Source: Gnetum montanum (Eukaryota; Streptophyta; Gnetopsida; Gnetales; Gnetaceae). From it: a DNA stretch of 33,843 bases. The stretch is taken from contig MNCI01026483.1 in assembly GCA_015680685.1 (NCBI GenBank), positions 2,804-36,646 of the forward strand. Reading direction: 5' to 3'. This document shows, piece after piece, positions 1 to 9,952 of the stretch. Numbering within the stretch: position 1 is the first letter of the stretch; each line of letters starts with the position of its first letter. A program made the translations under genes and the position numbers. The notes beneath the pieces are model-generated. The model made no database searches. It saw only the letters and a program-made list of their open reading frames with translations, and was not told where the DNA came from.

Positions 1-72
1 TTACAAAATTTTATTTGTTACAAGTAGGTATTAAATTTTATTTATTACAAAATTTTATTTGTTAGAAGTAGG
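1..72. repeat. AT-rich imperfect direct repeat
   Basis: A 28-bp unit beginning ttacaaaattttatttgtta occurs at 1-28 and again at 45-72 with a single base difference (period 44 bp). The AT-rich spacer between the units resembles the unit itself. The repeat may continue to the left of the window. No coding potential is visible. Confidence 0.7.
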
Positions 73-1145
73 GACCGCATAGACTAGGCAATTGAACAAA
101 ATAGGAACTCTCAACAACTCACAGTACTTGGCAAAGTTGGCTAAATCTCTTTAAGATAAGTCATTTGTAGTTTACACACAACGCAATTGTTTCATATTTC
201 ACAACCGCATGCCGCAATAGCACACACACATACTCACATTAACTACTGAGTTTATTTGGAGATATCTGGGCCTTGGTGTTGCCAGAGACCAGCAGGCACC
301 TAAATCCTGTTCGAGGACACTCGTTGATGGTTGTGTCCCAAACGGTCGCCAACAATGAGATCATGGGTTGTTGTCTTCCTAGTTATACTCGTGGTGATTT
401 TTAATGTGTATGGTTAAGTATGGCTAAAGCATATGATGATATTGTTATGGCTAATAATAAAACTAATTAATAATAGTAAAGGATTTAATTATTTAATCTA
501 ATAAATAATAAAATAAATCCTATACTAACTTGACTATATTTGATACAATGCCCAATTCTTATAAATTATCAAGCTGTTGGAGTTAATTCCAAGAAAGAAG
601 ATGAGAAACAAGATCAAGTCCTGTTGTCTTGAACAAGGCCATTTCACCATATACCCCTTATTGTAGAACTACAACTACTTTCATTGATTCCTGAGTTTGA
701 TCAAGATTAGGGAGTATATTAACCTCACTTTTATTCATGACCTTCTTATTTCCTTTCATTGTTTAATGTATATTTTAATTAGGAAGGTAAAATAAGTTGG
801 GAAAAGGCATTTGCCCTACCTTTACTTGGGTATGCATATATGAGTTTCACTTTGTGTGACCTTAGTTAGGATTAGTGATTGATGGTTGGTAGATCTTTAA
901 TTTACCTCTTTTCATTACCTTAGAGAATGAAGGTAAGTATTGATAAAATAAGATTTAATTATCACATATTTTTCTCACTTATATTTTGTTGCAAAATAAG
1001 CAAGAGAACATTAAAATATTCAACCTCAAGTCAAAAGGAGAAATCAAAGTACTGGAGCATTGGAGCATAGAAGGAACACTAGAGTTGAAAAAAGATCATG
1101 AATGTGGATTCATTGGAGAATAAACAAAACCTAAGTGGGGTAGAT
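73..1145 (+). mobile_element. Probable internal 3' part of an LTR element, ending in a polypurine tract
   Basis: No readable gene lies here. The stretch ends with the purine-rich string aagtggggtagat (1133-1145) immediately before the LTR start at 1146. This is the position and composition expected of a plus-strand polypurine tract, the primer for second-strand synthesis in LTR retrotransposons. On that reading the sequence to its left is the untranslated 3' end of the element's internal region. The moderately GC-rich patch at 265-355 may belong to another element. Attribution of the far-left part is inference. Confidence 0.4.
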
Positions 1146-1671
1146 TGTCATGTCCCTATTCCCAAATGGTGCCATTGCAAAATAAAGATCCAATGTCTTC
1201 ATAACAAATGTTGTAATTATTGTAATAAGATCTGAAAGGATGAGCTGTAATAAAGACACAGAAGGATAGGTTGTAATAACAGACATGCCTTGCAAGGTGA
1301 CATTTAGGGGTTTGACCTAAGGTATTTATAGTTGGGCATTAGAGGTCATATCAGCATAGAGTTACAGAGTTAATAAAGGTAAGCAACAATTTTTGGGTGA
1401 AGCAAGATAGGACAGGAAGGTGACTAACCATCGCTTCTGGTTGATTATAGGCCTAACCATGGTGGCAGTGCTGAAATGTCTATAAGGGATAGATGCCAAA
1501 GGAAGATAACCCCAAGGAAACCTTAAAGCATGAGCTTGATACATTATTCTACATTACTAAAGCATTCTTTTCATTTTCATTCTGCATTTTCTTTGTTATT
1601 CTCTTTACGCATAATGTTGAATGTTATGAATATTTGACATTTGCCATGATATTTGGAAATGGGATGTGACA
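1146..1671 (+). mobile_element. 3' LTR of a retrotransposon (526 bp)
   Basis: The segment starts tgtcatgtccc and ends gggatgtgaca, which are near-perfect inverted termini with the TG...CA ends of LTRs. A TATA-like gtatttatag lies near 1322-1331 and an aataaa near 1372, in the order expected for plus orientation. A polypurine tract lies directly upstream. The five bases on each side (tagat and acttc) do not match, so this is not a solo LTR with a preserved target duplication; it is better read as the 3' LTR of an element extending to the left. The family (Copia or Gypsy) is not certain. Confidence 0.65.
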
Positions 1672-3060
1672 ACTTCATTCACTTCTTCAAATTCAACTAT
1701 TTTTTTTATGATCCATCTTCTAATATCGTACACTTAACATTCTTACCTTAAGCTTATTCAAACACAATCTTATGTCTAGCTTTCACTAATTTTGATACTA
1801 ATAATAAATTGTCCTTTAAATGCTGGGGTGTAATACACATTCTTAATATGAATTGGTTGGTTTGCAATCTTCATGTTGATGTCTCCAGTGTCTTTCTATT
1901 TGCATATAGCTCATATAGGCGTTGTAGTTTTACCAACAGTTATAGTGCACAAATTCTTAAATAGATTACAATTTCCTAATACATATATAGAACATCTAGA
2001 ATTAATATACCAAGTTTTATGTTGCACTTTGGCCACTTTTATCTTTATTTGTAACATCTTTAATAATGAAGCCTACTTCATCTTCAAGTAGGTTAGCTTT
2101 GTTCTTGTGGTAATTGTTTTGATTATCATTATTATTCCTATTTCAATTTTGCCTACCCATCTTTTCTCTAATAATTCTTTGTTGAATTACAAAGAATCTT
2201 GGATTCTTAAGATTTAACCAACAATCCTTAAATTCATGTCCTTTTTTCCACAAATAAAATAGGTCTTACAATTATTTAACTAATTATTGAATCTTGATCC
2301 TTGTTTACTATCATAATGCTGATATTGTATCCAACATCCTCCTTGCCTATTCCTCAAAGTATACATACCTTGTTTAGTATTCTCCAATTTTTGCTCTAAT
2401 TCCATCTTGTTTCTTGTAGTGTAGTTGGACTATTAATGTTAGGAAATCTAGTATTTCTCTCAGAGCATTCAGTGCTTGTGTAAATCCTTTATACTTGTCA
2501 GTGAGTACTTGTAAGAGACAACTTACTCTTTCTTTGTCATTTGCTTCTTCGTCTCCACATTCAAGTTCTAATATAATTGCTTTCTTATCTTTGATGAAGT
2601 CTATTAGTTTCATATCTCTACTTGTTTTCATCATTCGCAACTTCAGAAAAAGATCATCCTTTCTTACTTGGCCCAAGCATCCAAACATCTAATACAAGTA
2701 TTTCCAAATCTTTGTAGGTGTGTTGATACCATACACCAAATGCAACATTTCATCAAATATACTTGGATAAACAATACTTAGGGCCATATCATTCTATTTT
2801 CTTTTCCAATCGTCATCAAGTTGGAAATTGAAGTTCAAAATAACATATCATGATAAGTTAAAATAATCCTTATTCTTTGTGTCAAGGTCTTGTAGTTCTT
2901 CAATGTTAAGTTTTTAGGTATTGTAACCTTAATTTTACTAATTAATCACCTTAAGAGACTTTTATCTTTTATCTTTCAATACCATGTTGCATATGGAGTT
3001 GGTCATATCTTTAATGCATTCAATTACTATACCCTTTACCTTCCCCTTGCTTTGATATCA
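1672..3060 (-). pseudogene. Copia retrotransposon fragment: primer-binding site, gag and protease
   Basis: On the minus strand this reads as the 5' end of a Ty1/Copia element. A primer-binding site, tgatatcaaagc (3060-3049), differs from the canonical tRNA-Met type by two G-to-A changes. An open stretch at 2688-2374 then carries a UBN2-type gag segment with the family-like string KERVSCLLQVLTDKYKGF. A zinc-knuckle remnant, broken by a frameshift, lies near 2262-2212. A protease-like region follows (about 2070-1690) with IHIKNVYYTPAFKG, which is typical just after the Copia protease active site. The usual aspartate motif is degenerate. Several stops and frameshifts mean it is dead. The homology stops at 1672, exactly at the edge of the neighbouring LTR, which suggests that element inserted here. 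Confidence 0.75.
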
Positions 3061-3660
3061 TGTTAAACTTAACACAATATTGTCAAAAACAACTTAAGAA
3101 GATAATGGCATAAAGAAATTAACACTTTATAGTAAGTTTGTGATATGATAAAAATTTCGTGACTAGTGATTCTTTCTAAATCAATTCTTCTGAACAACTT
3201 AGATAACAATTTGTTCCTTTTAAATAATAATTATTGTTCGTACACTTCAAAACTCTTGCTACACAACTCACATATAGACCTAGTACTGGCTAGACTTTTA
3301 ATTTGACAGAACTGCAACTCACTCAAATGACATAATGCTACAAACTTATGAAACCATTTAATTAATCTTTACAAATTGTTTCGTTTTGTAACACACATAC
3401 TTACAAATGACTTCCATGTATTACGAATTGATAAGTCCACTAACAAATTGACAATATAACTAACTTGACTCAATATGAGACTTTACATATCAAAACAATG
3501 TATGAATTAATATCAAATTTGAGTATGAATACTTTCTTACTCGATTTCACGCAAAATGATGGACGTCAAATTTGAGCATGAATACTTTCATACTTAATGA
3601 GTATTGGTTATGTTCCAGGCTAAAGCAAAATCTATAAAAATTTAAAAACAAATAAAATGC
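3061..3660 (-). mobile_element. Presumed 5' LTR of the Copia fragment, outer boundary unresolved
   Basis: Immediately outside the primer-binding site the plus strand reads tgttaaacttaac, so on the minus strand the LTR would end in ...aaca, as LTRs do. A matching outer end could not be fixed: gataaca near 3208 would give a short LTR of about 148 bp, and other CA ends lie further right. Two similar strings containing aatttgagtatgaatacttt near 3510-3600 form a short direct repeat. No gene is seen. Confidence 0.35.
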
Positions 3661-3924
3661 GCTACTTTTCAAGAATTCCTTGGTGATGGACGACATTTTG
3701 GCCCACAGTGTAGATGACAGTCACGAATTGCAATTTAGAAGCTTCTGCCTCTTTAATGCATAGATTTATGCACGACTGCCTGCAATGTAAAAGCCTGTGC
3801 ACTCACTCTCATTCCGTTTATGCCATGGATGCTTATTCAGTATCCATTGATCCTAATTTCCATATCAATTTGAGGATCAGGATCATCACCCTAAGTTTCA
3901 AATGCTTATTCTAAAAAAGCAGGC

Positions 3925-4045
3925 CTCAAAAGGATTGACGAATGAGTGAAAGGTTAGCCTCTTCAAGCAATTATGCCCAGGCTCAAACCCACGTATTCTA
4001 AATTTGAGAAAGAATTTAATATACCACAGACGTATACGTATGCGT
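3925..4045 (-). mobile_element. tRNA-derived SINE, family A, decayed copy
   Basis: Read on the minus strand, this matches the family-A SINE at 5996-6128 along most of its length. It contains a degenerate box-A region (tggtatattaaattctttctc), a good box B (gggtttgagcctgggca), and the shared body gaagaggctaacctttcac. Box B is the internal RNA polymerase III promoter of a tRNA-like gene. No clear target-site duplication was found, so the ends are approximate. It lies downstream of the RING gene's stop codon. Confidence 0.6.
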
Positions 4046-4190
4046 TCACAGACATACGCCCGAAAACCGTGCCACTAGAACGCAAGTTTCTTTTGCCCTA
4101 AATCTTGATCACTTTGAAATAAATAAATCGTTTTCCCCAGAACGTATCATATAAAAATAAGGATTCCTTGGTAGGCCAAACATGATCCCT

Positions 4191-4354
4191 GGATCCAAAG
4201 AAACAAACAGCAGGAATTTTGGGTAAAAATTCCTACTGAAAACAATCATAATGAACGAGTAATAATTGAAGGGATCCAAAGAAACAAACAATAGGGGGTT
4301 TGGGTAAAAAAAAATCCTCCAGAAAACAATTATAATGAAAGAGTAATAATTGAA
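4191..4354. repeat. Two-copy tandem repeat of about 80 bp
   Basis: The unit beginning ggatccaaagaaacaaaca occupies 4191-4270 and again about 4272-4354, with scattered substitutions and a short A-tract expansion in the second copy. Both copies end in gagtaataattgaa. It lies in the 3' flank of the RING gene (200-390 bp beyond the stop on the minus strand), so it may be in the 3' untranslated region. No gene is encoded. Confidence 0.8.
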
Positions 4355-4576
4355 CCAATTGGGAAAACATAGCTATGCAATACTGGCAAGTACGAAAACA
4401 GTGCTCTCTTGTATCAGATACCGCTAAAGATCAAAAATTATTTTGTGCAACTCCAGAAATGTCCACGTAGAATGTCCATAGTAGCTAAAGCAACATTCTG
4501 ACATCACATGCAAGTTCCAGATTATATAACGTTCATAGAACATAAGAATACTACTATGACTTGAAGTCGATTGGAG

Positions 4577-5365
4577 TTATGTCACTATTTCCCGCACAAG
4601 CCAATCAAGGCTGGGATAGGAAAAATACAATATAAGAAAGGACGGAACTGCAAACAGAATTGTTACAAGACAGTAAAGAGCCAAAATGGCAGCACTGGCA
4701 GGTATGACATACAAGACTATGAGCAGAAAAATTATTACCAGAGGAAATTTTGCAGTCATCTGCACAACAACAATCAGGGACTTGCGAAATGAGGCATGAA
4801 GCATGTTGGAATTGAAATTGTTCTGAAAAATGCTTCGGACACTGTTCCTCGACACTGCTGCATTCTCGGGATGTACCTGATTACCAGTAGAATTTGCAGC
4901 TGAAATCACTGATGTGCTTGCTGAATCAAGATTACAAGTAGAACATACAGTTTCTTGATCCCCACGAAGCAATCCAAGTGGCCTTCTTTCATAATTCATA
5001 CTTTCTACCATCCACAGCAAAAAATAATTCTTCCGGGGAAACTTCAGATTGCCTTTCCAGACCAATCTCAATGATAAAAGCTGGCACCATGGGCAGGAGA
5101 TGAACAGTGGAAGCTGAATAGGCAGTGTTGGGAATTTGACAGTTGCCCACTGCAACCCAAGAACACAGTTTTTGCAAAGGGTATGACCACACCACAAGAC
5201 ATATGGGACATTTTCTACAATGTTGAATGACTCCCAGCATATGGGGCACTCCAGCCGTTCCTCTGCACTTCTTCTGGAAGATGCTTCATCGTCTGAAAGT
5301 CCAGAATCTGCTCTGCTCTTAACACCAATGGATCCTGACACAGCAGTTGATGCAATGCTCCACAT
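4577..5365 (-). CDS. RING-type E3 ubiquitin ligase with C-terminal membrane anchor (262 aa)
   Basis: This is the one intact gene in the window. After a short Ser/Asp/Glu-rich head comes ECPICWESF and a full C3HC4 RING: Cys40, Cys43, Cys59, His61, Cys64, Cys67, Cys91, Cys94. A RING binds two zinc ions and recruits an E2 enzyme for ubiquitin transfer. The conserved plant strings KFPRKNYFLLWMVESMN and, at the end, YPSLDWLVREI follow. A variable Ser/Asn-rich linker leads to hydrophobic segments at about residues 209-229 and 230-249, so the protein probably sits in an endomembrane with the RING in the cytosol. The reading frame is open upstream to a TGA at 5452-5450, but the first in-frame ATG is at 5365-5363. 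That start gives a length and N-terminus (MWSIAS...) like other members of this plant RING family, as I recall them. Substrate and partners are unknown. The coding part has no intron. Confidence 0.92.
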   Translation of the reverse strand: MWSIASTAVSGSIGVKSRADSGLSDDEASSRRSAEERLECPICWESFNIVENVPYVLWCGHTLCKNCVLGLQWATVKFPTLPIQLPLFISCPWCQLLSLRLVWKGNLKFPRKNYFLLWMVESMNYERRPLGLLRGDQETVCSTCNLDSASTSVISAANSTGNQVHPENAAVSRNSVRSIFQNNFNSNMLHASFRKSLIVVVQMTAKFPLVIIFLLIVLYVIPASAAILALYCLVTILFAVPSFLILYFSYPSLDWLVREIVT

Positions 5366-5412
5366 CCTTGAAACTCTGTTTGTAAACTGAATGTCAATGG
5401 TTTCAGGCTCTA

Positions 5413-5463
5413 TCAAGAAGTTGCGTAATGTTCTTGAATCACTAACCAGTCATCTGCCTGCAT
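5413..5463 (-). promoter_or_regulatory. Upstream mini-ORF and candidate 3' splice site in the RING gene leader
   Basis: A 16-codon ORF (MQADDWLVIQEHYATS then TGA) starts at 5463-5461, in a different frame from the main ORF, and ends 47 bases before the main ATG. If it is in the mRNA it would be expected to lower translation of the RING protein. The same spot carries a plausible intron end on the minus strand: a T-tract, then tcatgcag with its AG at 5459-5458. If that acceptor is used, the mini-ORF start codon is removed and the exon begins at 5457. The two readings are mutually exclusive and cannot be decided from sequence alone. Confidence 0.4.
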
Positions 5464-5627
5464 GACCCCATCAAAAAAAGTCGTAAGAAACATTAACGTA
5501 TCAATGTTGGAGTTAATAATACAGTACAGAACATGAATCCCCATCTAGGGGTGCTGGAACCCAAAACAAATTTTTTAACAATCTTTATCCCCGTTAAATT
5601 CGAACTTTATAACTCAGTATAACACAA

Positions 5628-5792
5628 ATCCCCATTTACAACTGCAACCCAGTACCATCTAGGCATATGAATAACAGGAATACAAGTAAAAAATTATTCC
5701 ATTGGCCATCATCCCCATTTACAACTGCAACCCAGTACCATCTAGGCATATGAATAACAGGAATACAAGTAAAAAACTATTCATAGGCCATC
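5628..5792. repeat. Recent tandem duplication, 83-bp unit
   Basis: Unit 1 (5628-5710) and unit 2 (5711-5792) both begin atccccatttacaactgcaa and are identical for roughly the first 66 bases, differing only by small changes near their ends. The near-identity shows a young duplication. It lies just upstream of the RING gene, in its leader intron or promoter. The left flank, 5578-5625, resembles the tail of the family-B SINEs (shared aactttataactca) on the minus strand. Confidence 0.85.
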
Positions 5793-5975
5793 ATCATTTT
5801 TTCATCTGTTCCCACGCACACAATTGCTAACAAATATCTAGTCATCCTTCTCCACACCCTTTTTTGATAAGACAAAATGATGTTTTTATTAATGATGATT
5901 TGAAAAGAAAACTTGTAACATGCAAGATGCAGGCCAATGTTTTACCAAGGATTTTCTCCTATATCCAAAGATGGA

Positions 5976-6148
5976 TTAGTGTAATGAATAATCAAGGGAC
6001 TATCATTTGGAGTGATGGTAAGGTACTTGTTTCTCAAGTTGAAGACCTAGGTTTGAGCCTGGGCACAGCCACTCGAAGAGGTTAGGCTTTCACTCATCTA
6101 CCAACATTTGCACTAAGGATAACAATCCTTAGTGTAATGAATAATCAA
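5976..6148 (+). mobile_element. tRNA-derived SINE, family A, with 20-bp target-site duplication
   Basis: The body (5996-6128) has a box-A-like gtgatggtaaggtacttg and a strong box B, ggtttgagcctggg, the split internal promoter of tRNA-type polymerase III genes. It is bracketed by a perfect 20-bp direct repeat, ttagtgtaatgaataatcaa, at 5976-5995 and 6129-6148. That is the target-site duplication expected from LINE-driven retroposition. The intact duplication indicates a fairly recent insertion. A second, inverted copy lies at 3925-4045. It has no coding capacity. Confidence 0.85.
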
Positions 6149-7163
6149 AAGTCAAATCATAGAATGCTAAACAAACAAAGAACAGTTTAACTTGTTTGTA
6201 CCAGGAAGTTTATCTTGTTGCTCCCCCACCTCCTTGCTACCTACTAGTCACTGGAGATACACAGGAGTATGGTCGCCCTAAAACAATGGTCCACAACTTC
6301 TTCAATTTCTTCCAAGTGAATTAAGAAATTCCATTATAGAAAAGCCATTCTAGCATTCATTCAAGATACCATCTTAGCCAACTCTACTTTATCTTTTCCC
6401 CTATAGCCCTAGCCCAAAAACTTCTTTTTGTACTCATGTATTGCATTGGCCTTTCTAGTCACCTGATCATCCATCTCAATATACACATCGCCTTTTGTGA
6501 CCGGTTTTCGGCCCTAATGTCCAAGGCCCTATCAGTCTGTAACATTAAACTTTAGGAGATGCGGCCAAAAATCTTAATCGTATTTCTAACTACATAGTTA
6601 AAATTACAAAACAACTGGAAAAGCTTAGAACCATTCTTATTAAGAATCGGCTTATATAAGCCTGCAGCCTACAGATGTATACCGAAAATAAACTCGATTT
6701 AATTAGAAATGTCAGCAGTAATAAAGCATCAATGAGTATCACTATATTATATTACGAAGGGATGTTAGACAAACTAGAAAGCATCTCACAAAAGGAAAAT
6801 ATATATTTAAATTTATTAATAATATTGTTGGCTGGTGTTAGACTTGATTTTATAGTTATCTGTGAACTAGAATGCTGTTGCGGAAAAAAAATGAACACAG
6901 GGAAACCCATAGGAGCATTAAGCAAAAGATTGTTGAAAGTAAACTGGTCCAATAGATCTATAGGGTCATGGATGTAATTAAAAACAATTGTAGTTTTAGT
7001 TTAAGTCTCCTTCTGAACTCAAACAACATGAACCACAAAACATGATAAAATTCATAAATTGCCCAGCAAAAATAGATATCTTAATGAAAAACTTAGAAAT
7101 TTACATGATTTGCATACATCAAGAAAGACATCCAAGATTTGGGTATTAATGCTTGTTTGACTC
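6149..7163. other. No gene recognised
   Basis: AT-rich sequence. The part at 6200-6560 is more GC-rich and on the minus strand contains short protein-like fragments, such as MDDQVTRKANAIHEYKK near 6480-6430, broken by stops. This may be a transposon remnant, but I do not recognise the family. The rest shows no ORF of note. Confidence 0.4.
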
Positions 7164-7221
7164 TTAATAGAAGTGAAAAATAATTTATATAATTAATAGA
7201 AGTGAAAAATAATTTATATAA
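7164..7221. repeat. Perfect tandem duplication of 29 bp
   Basis: The unit, beginning ttaatagaagtgaaaaataa, occupies 7164-7192 and is repeated exactly at 7193-7221. It is a simple local duplication in AT-rich non-coding DNA. Confidence 0.9.
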
Positions 7222-7546
7222 CTGATGCCATGCAGTTGGGATAAGGCTATGATGATGATGAATGAAAAACTTAAAAAATCATCATACCATAATAATATAA
7301 ATAGATATGGTGGAAGTTTAGAGATGAATTAAAGTTGCTTTTTATTATTACAATCCCAAATAATAAAAAAACTAAGATATGCATTTGGGAACAGGACTTT
7401 CTGAGACTCTGAAATCAAAAAACTAATAAGATAGACCTATACATTAAAAAATAAAGTAATACAGCAGAATTAGTGTTGCGAACACAGTTTCATTTAATAC
7501 CCAGCCCATTAATATATGCAAAACTATTAAAGTTTGACTGAAGTGA

Positions 7547-8128
7547 TGTGTGTGGGTCCCTCCAACATGAAGCCCATGTCACATTAATATAAATAAATAA
7601 AAGGAGGGGAAGGAAGGCTGCCTGCTAAGTTAGGCAGCATTCAACAAAGGCTGCCTAAGTTAGGCAACACAGGGCATTTCCCTTGACTATAAATCCAAGG
7701 GAAATAGCAAATGGGAGAAGGGGAAGAAGAGAAGCCAACGGCCAAAGTGAGAAAGAGAGGCCAAAGGGAGAGACACACAAATAAGCCTTGTCAGCTTGGA
7801 TTTCTACAAATTTTTCCTAAAGGGGTGTGAGATTTCTCCTTGTTATTCCAAGAATAATTTTTCTTGAGGGTGTGTGTCAATTTTGTATACCTCTAATAAT
7901 CAACTAGACAAACATTTTTGTATTCCTACCATTTATTAGTGGAAGATGATTTTTTTGGAGTTTGCCCAAGGAAGGGTGAACCACACAAGTCTTTGTGTTA
8001 TTGGGTTTTATTATTTTGCACTTTACTTTCACTGTCTACTCTATTAGTTTATATCCTGCTTTTAACACACAAGTGGGAAAATACTGCACAAGCCAGTTTG
8101 TGGTGTTGTGCCCTTCTTTTTCCCAACA
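7547..8128 (+). mobile_element. Probable solo LTR, Copia-like (582 bp)
   Basis: The segment starts tgtgtgtgggtccc and ends tttttcccaaca. A TATA box, ctataaat, lies near 7686-7693 in plus orientation, and a leader-like region follows. Five bases before it (agtga, 7542-7546) and five after it (agtgg, 8129-8133) match at four positions, as expected of a target duplication around a solo LTR left by recombination. Alternatively it is a 5' LTR and agtggcaataac is a decayed tRNA-Met primer-binding site, but no gag or pol reading frame follows. Inside, a GCTGCCT...AGGCAGC hairpin (7618-7640) and a near-copy at 7646-7672 form a small repeat. Confidence 0.65.
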
Positions 8129-8133
8129 AGTGG

Positions 8134-9952
8134 CAATAACATTGACATCAACGTAATAACAAGAGGGCTAAATATTAAGTGACAATTGCTATGAACACAA
8201 GAAGGTAGGTGCTACTGGTGGTAGTAATGCGAGAACAACCACTCAATGGTACGGAACCCTGAGCCCTGCTCTCCATCTCAACTTATGTAGCCGCAGCTGT
8301 GGAAAATGGATTCCATGAAAGGTTCTCTCTACCGATGTTTACAGTTACACCTCTTTGCATATTGGAATTAAATGCAGGAAGAAAACAGACAAAACTGGAT
8401 AAGGGATATCATGATGAACCATGTTTCAATAGCTTGATGTGGATAGTGGAACAAGAAGTATAATTTAGTTACATTCAGTGTCCTTTTATCTGTTCTCTAA
8501 GGTAAGGTATTATGGTGATTGTCCTTGTCATTGTCATCATCATCCTAGCCTTCTCTCCACAATAAAGGGTTGGCTATATGAATTCTAAAACTCAAAGTAA
8601 AACTGAAATTTTATTCATAGACCCTTTGGATCTATTGGATTCAAGAAATATACATGCTATGAGTTTTGAAAACATCAATTAAAAAATTAACAAATGTTTT
8701 TTATAACATTTTGAAACAAATCAACTAAACTGGTAGCTATAATATCTCACTTATATCTAATGTGCTCAAATGTAGGTCATTGTAGGAAAATGTAGTATTC
8801 ATCTTCAATGCTATTTTCGTTAAGTCAACATATTCATTCTTCATAAGGAATTTTAAGCCATCTACCTACAACTCTTAAATGATGAGATCCCCGCCGTGCT
8901 CTCCTAACTATGTATCAGAAATGGTGCAAAATAATTGTTAAATAATTTGCCTTTGAATTATCGACCCACTTGATATTATTCAAGTAGAAATGTTTCTTTC
9001 TTTCTGCATTTTCCCAAAAGTTTTTAAGATATGCTTGTTCCACTATTTTTCAAATCTACTTAAGATTAAAAATAAAGAATATGCTTTTGAATATTCCAAT
9101 TACTGAGCCATAAAATTTCTGTATGAAACTATCCTTTATCTTGGGTCATCACCATCACCTTTTTTGAGCATTTATCCAATAGGAATTTGAAGAGATTACA
9201 AGTGTATAAACTTGATAAATAACCACAACTTCTAAGGGCATCATCTCTACTTCAAGAAGCATAAGATCATGTTGTGTCTATATCTTCACATTGAATTCAT
9301 TCAATAGGAAAAATTTCAAAATTTCTTCTATATATTTCAAATATTTATTTGCTAGACTAAGACCACATATGACACACCCATAAAGAACAGTTAGCTGTAT
9401 ATAGCATGAGAGAGTTGCTTTCAAACAACCTAAACTAGAATAAAATCTTTCTTACATTTTCTTTTTAAGGCAAATAAGGCTTTCATAGCAATTGCGAGTC
9501 TTTGACCAATGCATTGCACCAATTTGTAATTGCAAAAGCATTCTCAGCCAAGATAGATATTTATAACAGGAGGTTATGTCCACCTATCCATTTCCTATAG
9601 TGGAATTTTATGCCTTATTACATTTGTCATAGACCATGATTTTAACACAATGACTAATACCGTGAAAAGCTGACCTTAATACAGTGAAAACCATAACCCT
9701 TAAAAAACATATAAAGAGATGCTTCCTCTGCCAACATATGATGTATTGGATGAATCATTTGACTGCATTTCATCTATGTTGTTTCTACTGCATTCTACAC
9801 ACATTTCTTGTTTCTCTCGCACTACCTGCAAGCATTCAGATCTCAAAGCCCAGCATTAACAAGCTTAAGAACATCATTTTTCTTTAGTCCACCTCTTTCG
9901 TTTAGAATCTTTGAGCACATATCATATTTTTTTCCATAACCTTACATTTGGA
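8134..9952. other. No gene recognised; AT-rich, probably decayed transposon 3' region
   Basis: No reading frame here resembles a known protein. Because a minus-strand Copia RNase H fragment ends at 9953, the adjacent sequence is where that element's 3' untranslated region and 3' LTR would lie. I could not identify LTR ends or a polypurine tract. A short trinucleotide-rich patch (cattgtcatcatcatc) lies near 8530. Confidence 0.4.

Noticed and set aside
2495-2692. Plus-strand Ser/Phe-rich frame
   Set aside because: Antisense shadow of the Copia gag frame on the minus strand.
5366-5416. An extra 17-codon N-terminal extension of the RING ORF (MIEPETIDIQFTNRVSR)
   Set aside because: The first codon is TTG, not ATG; the next in-frame ATG at 5365 gives a normal start for the family.
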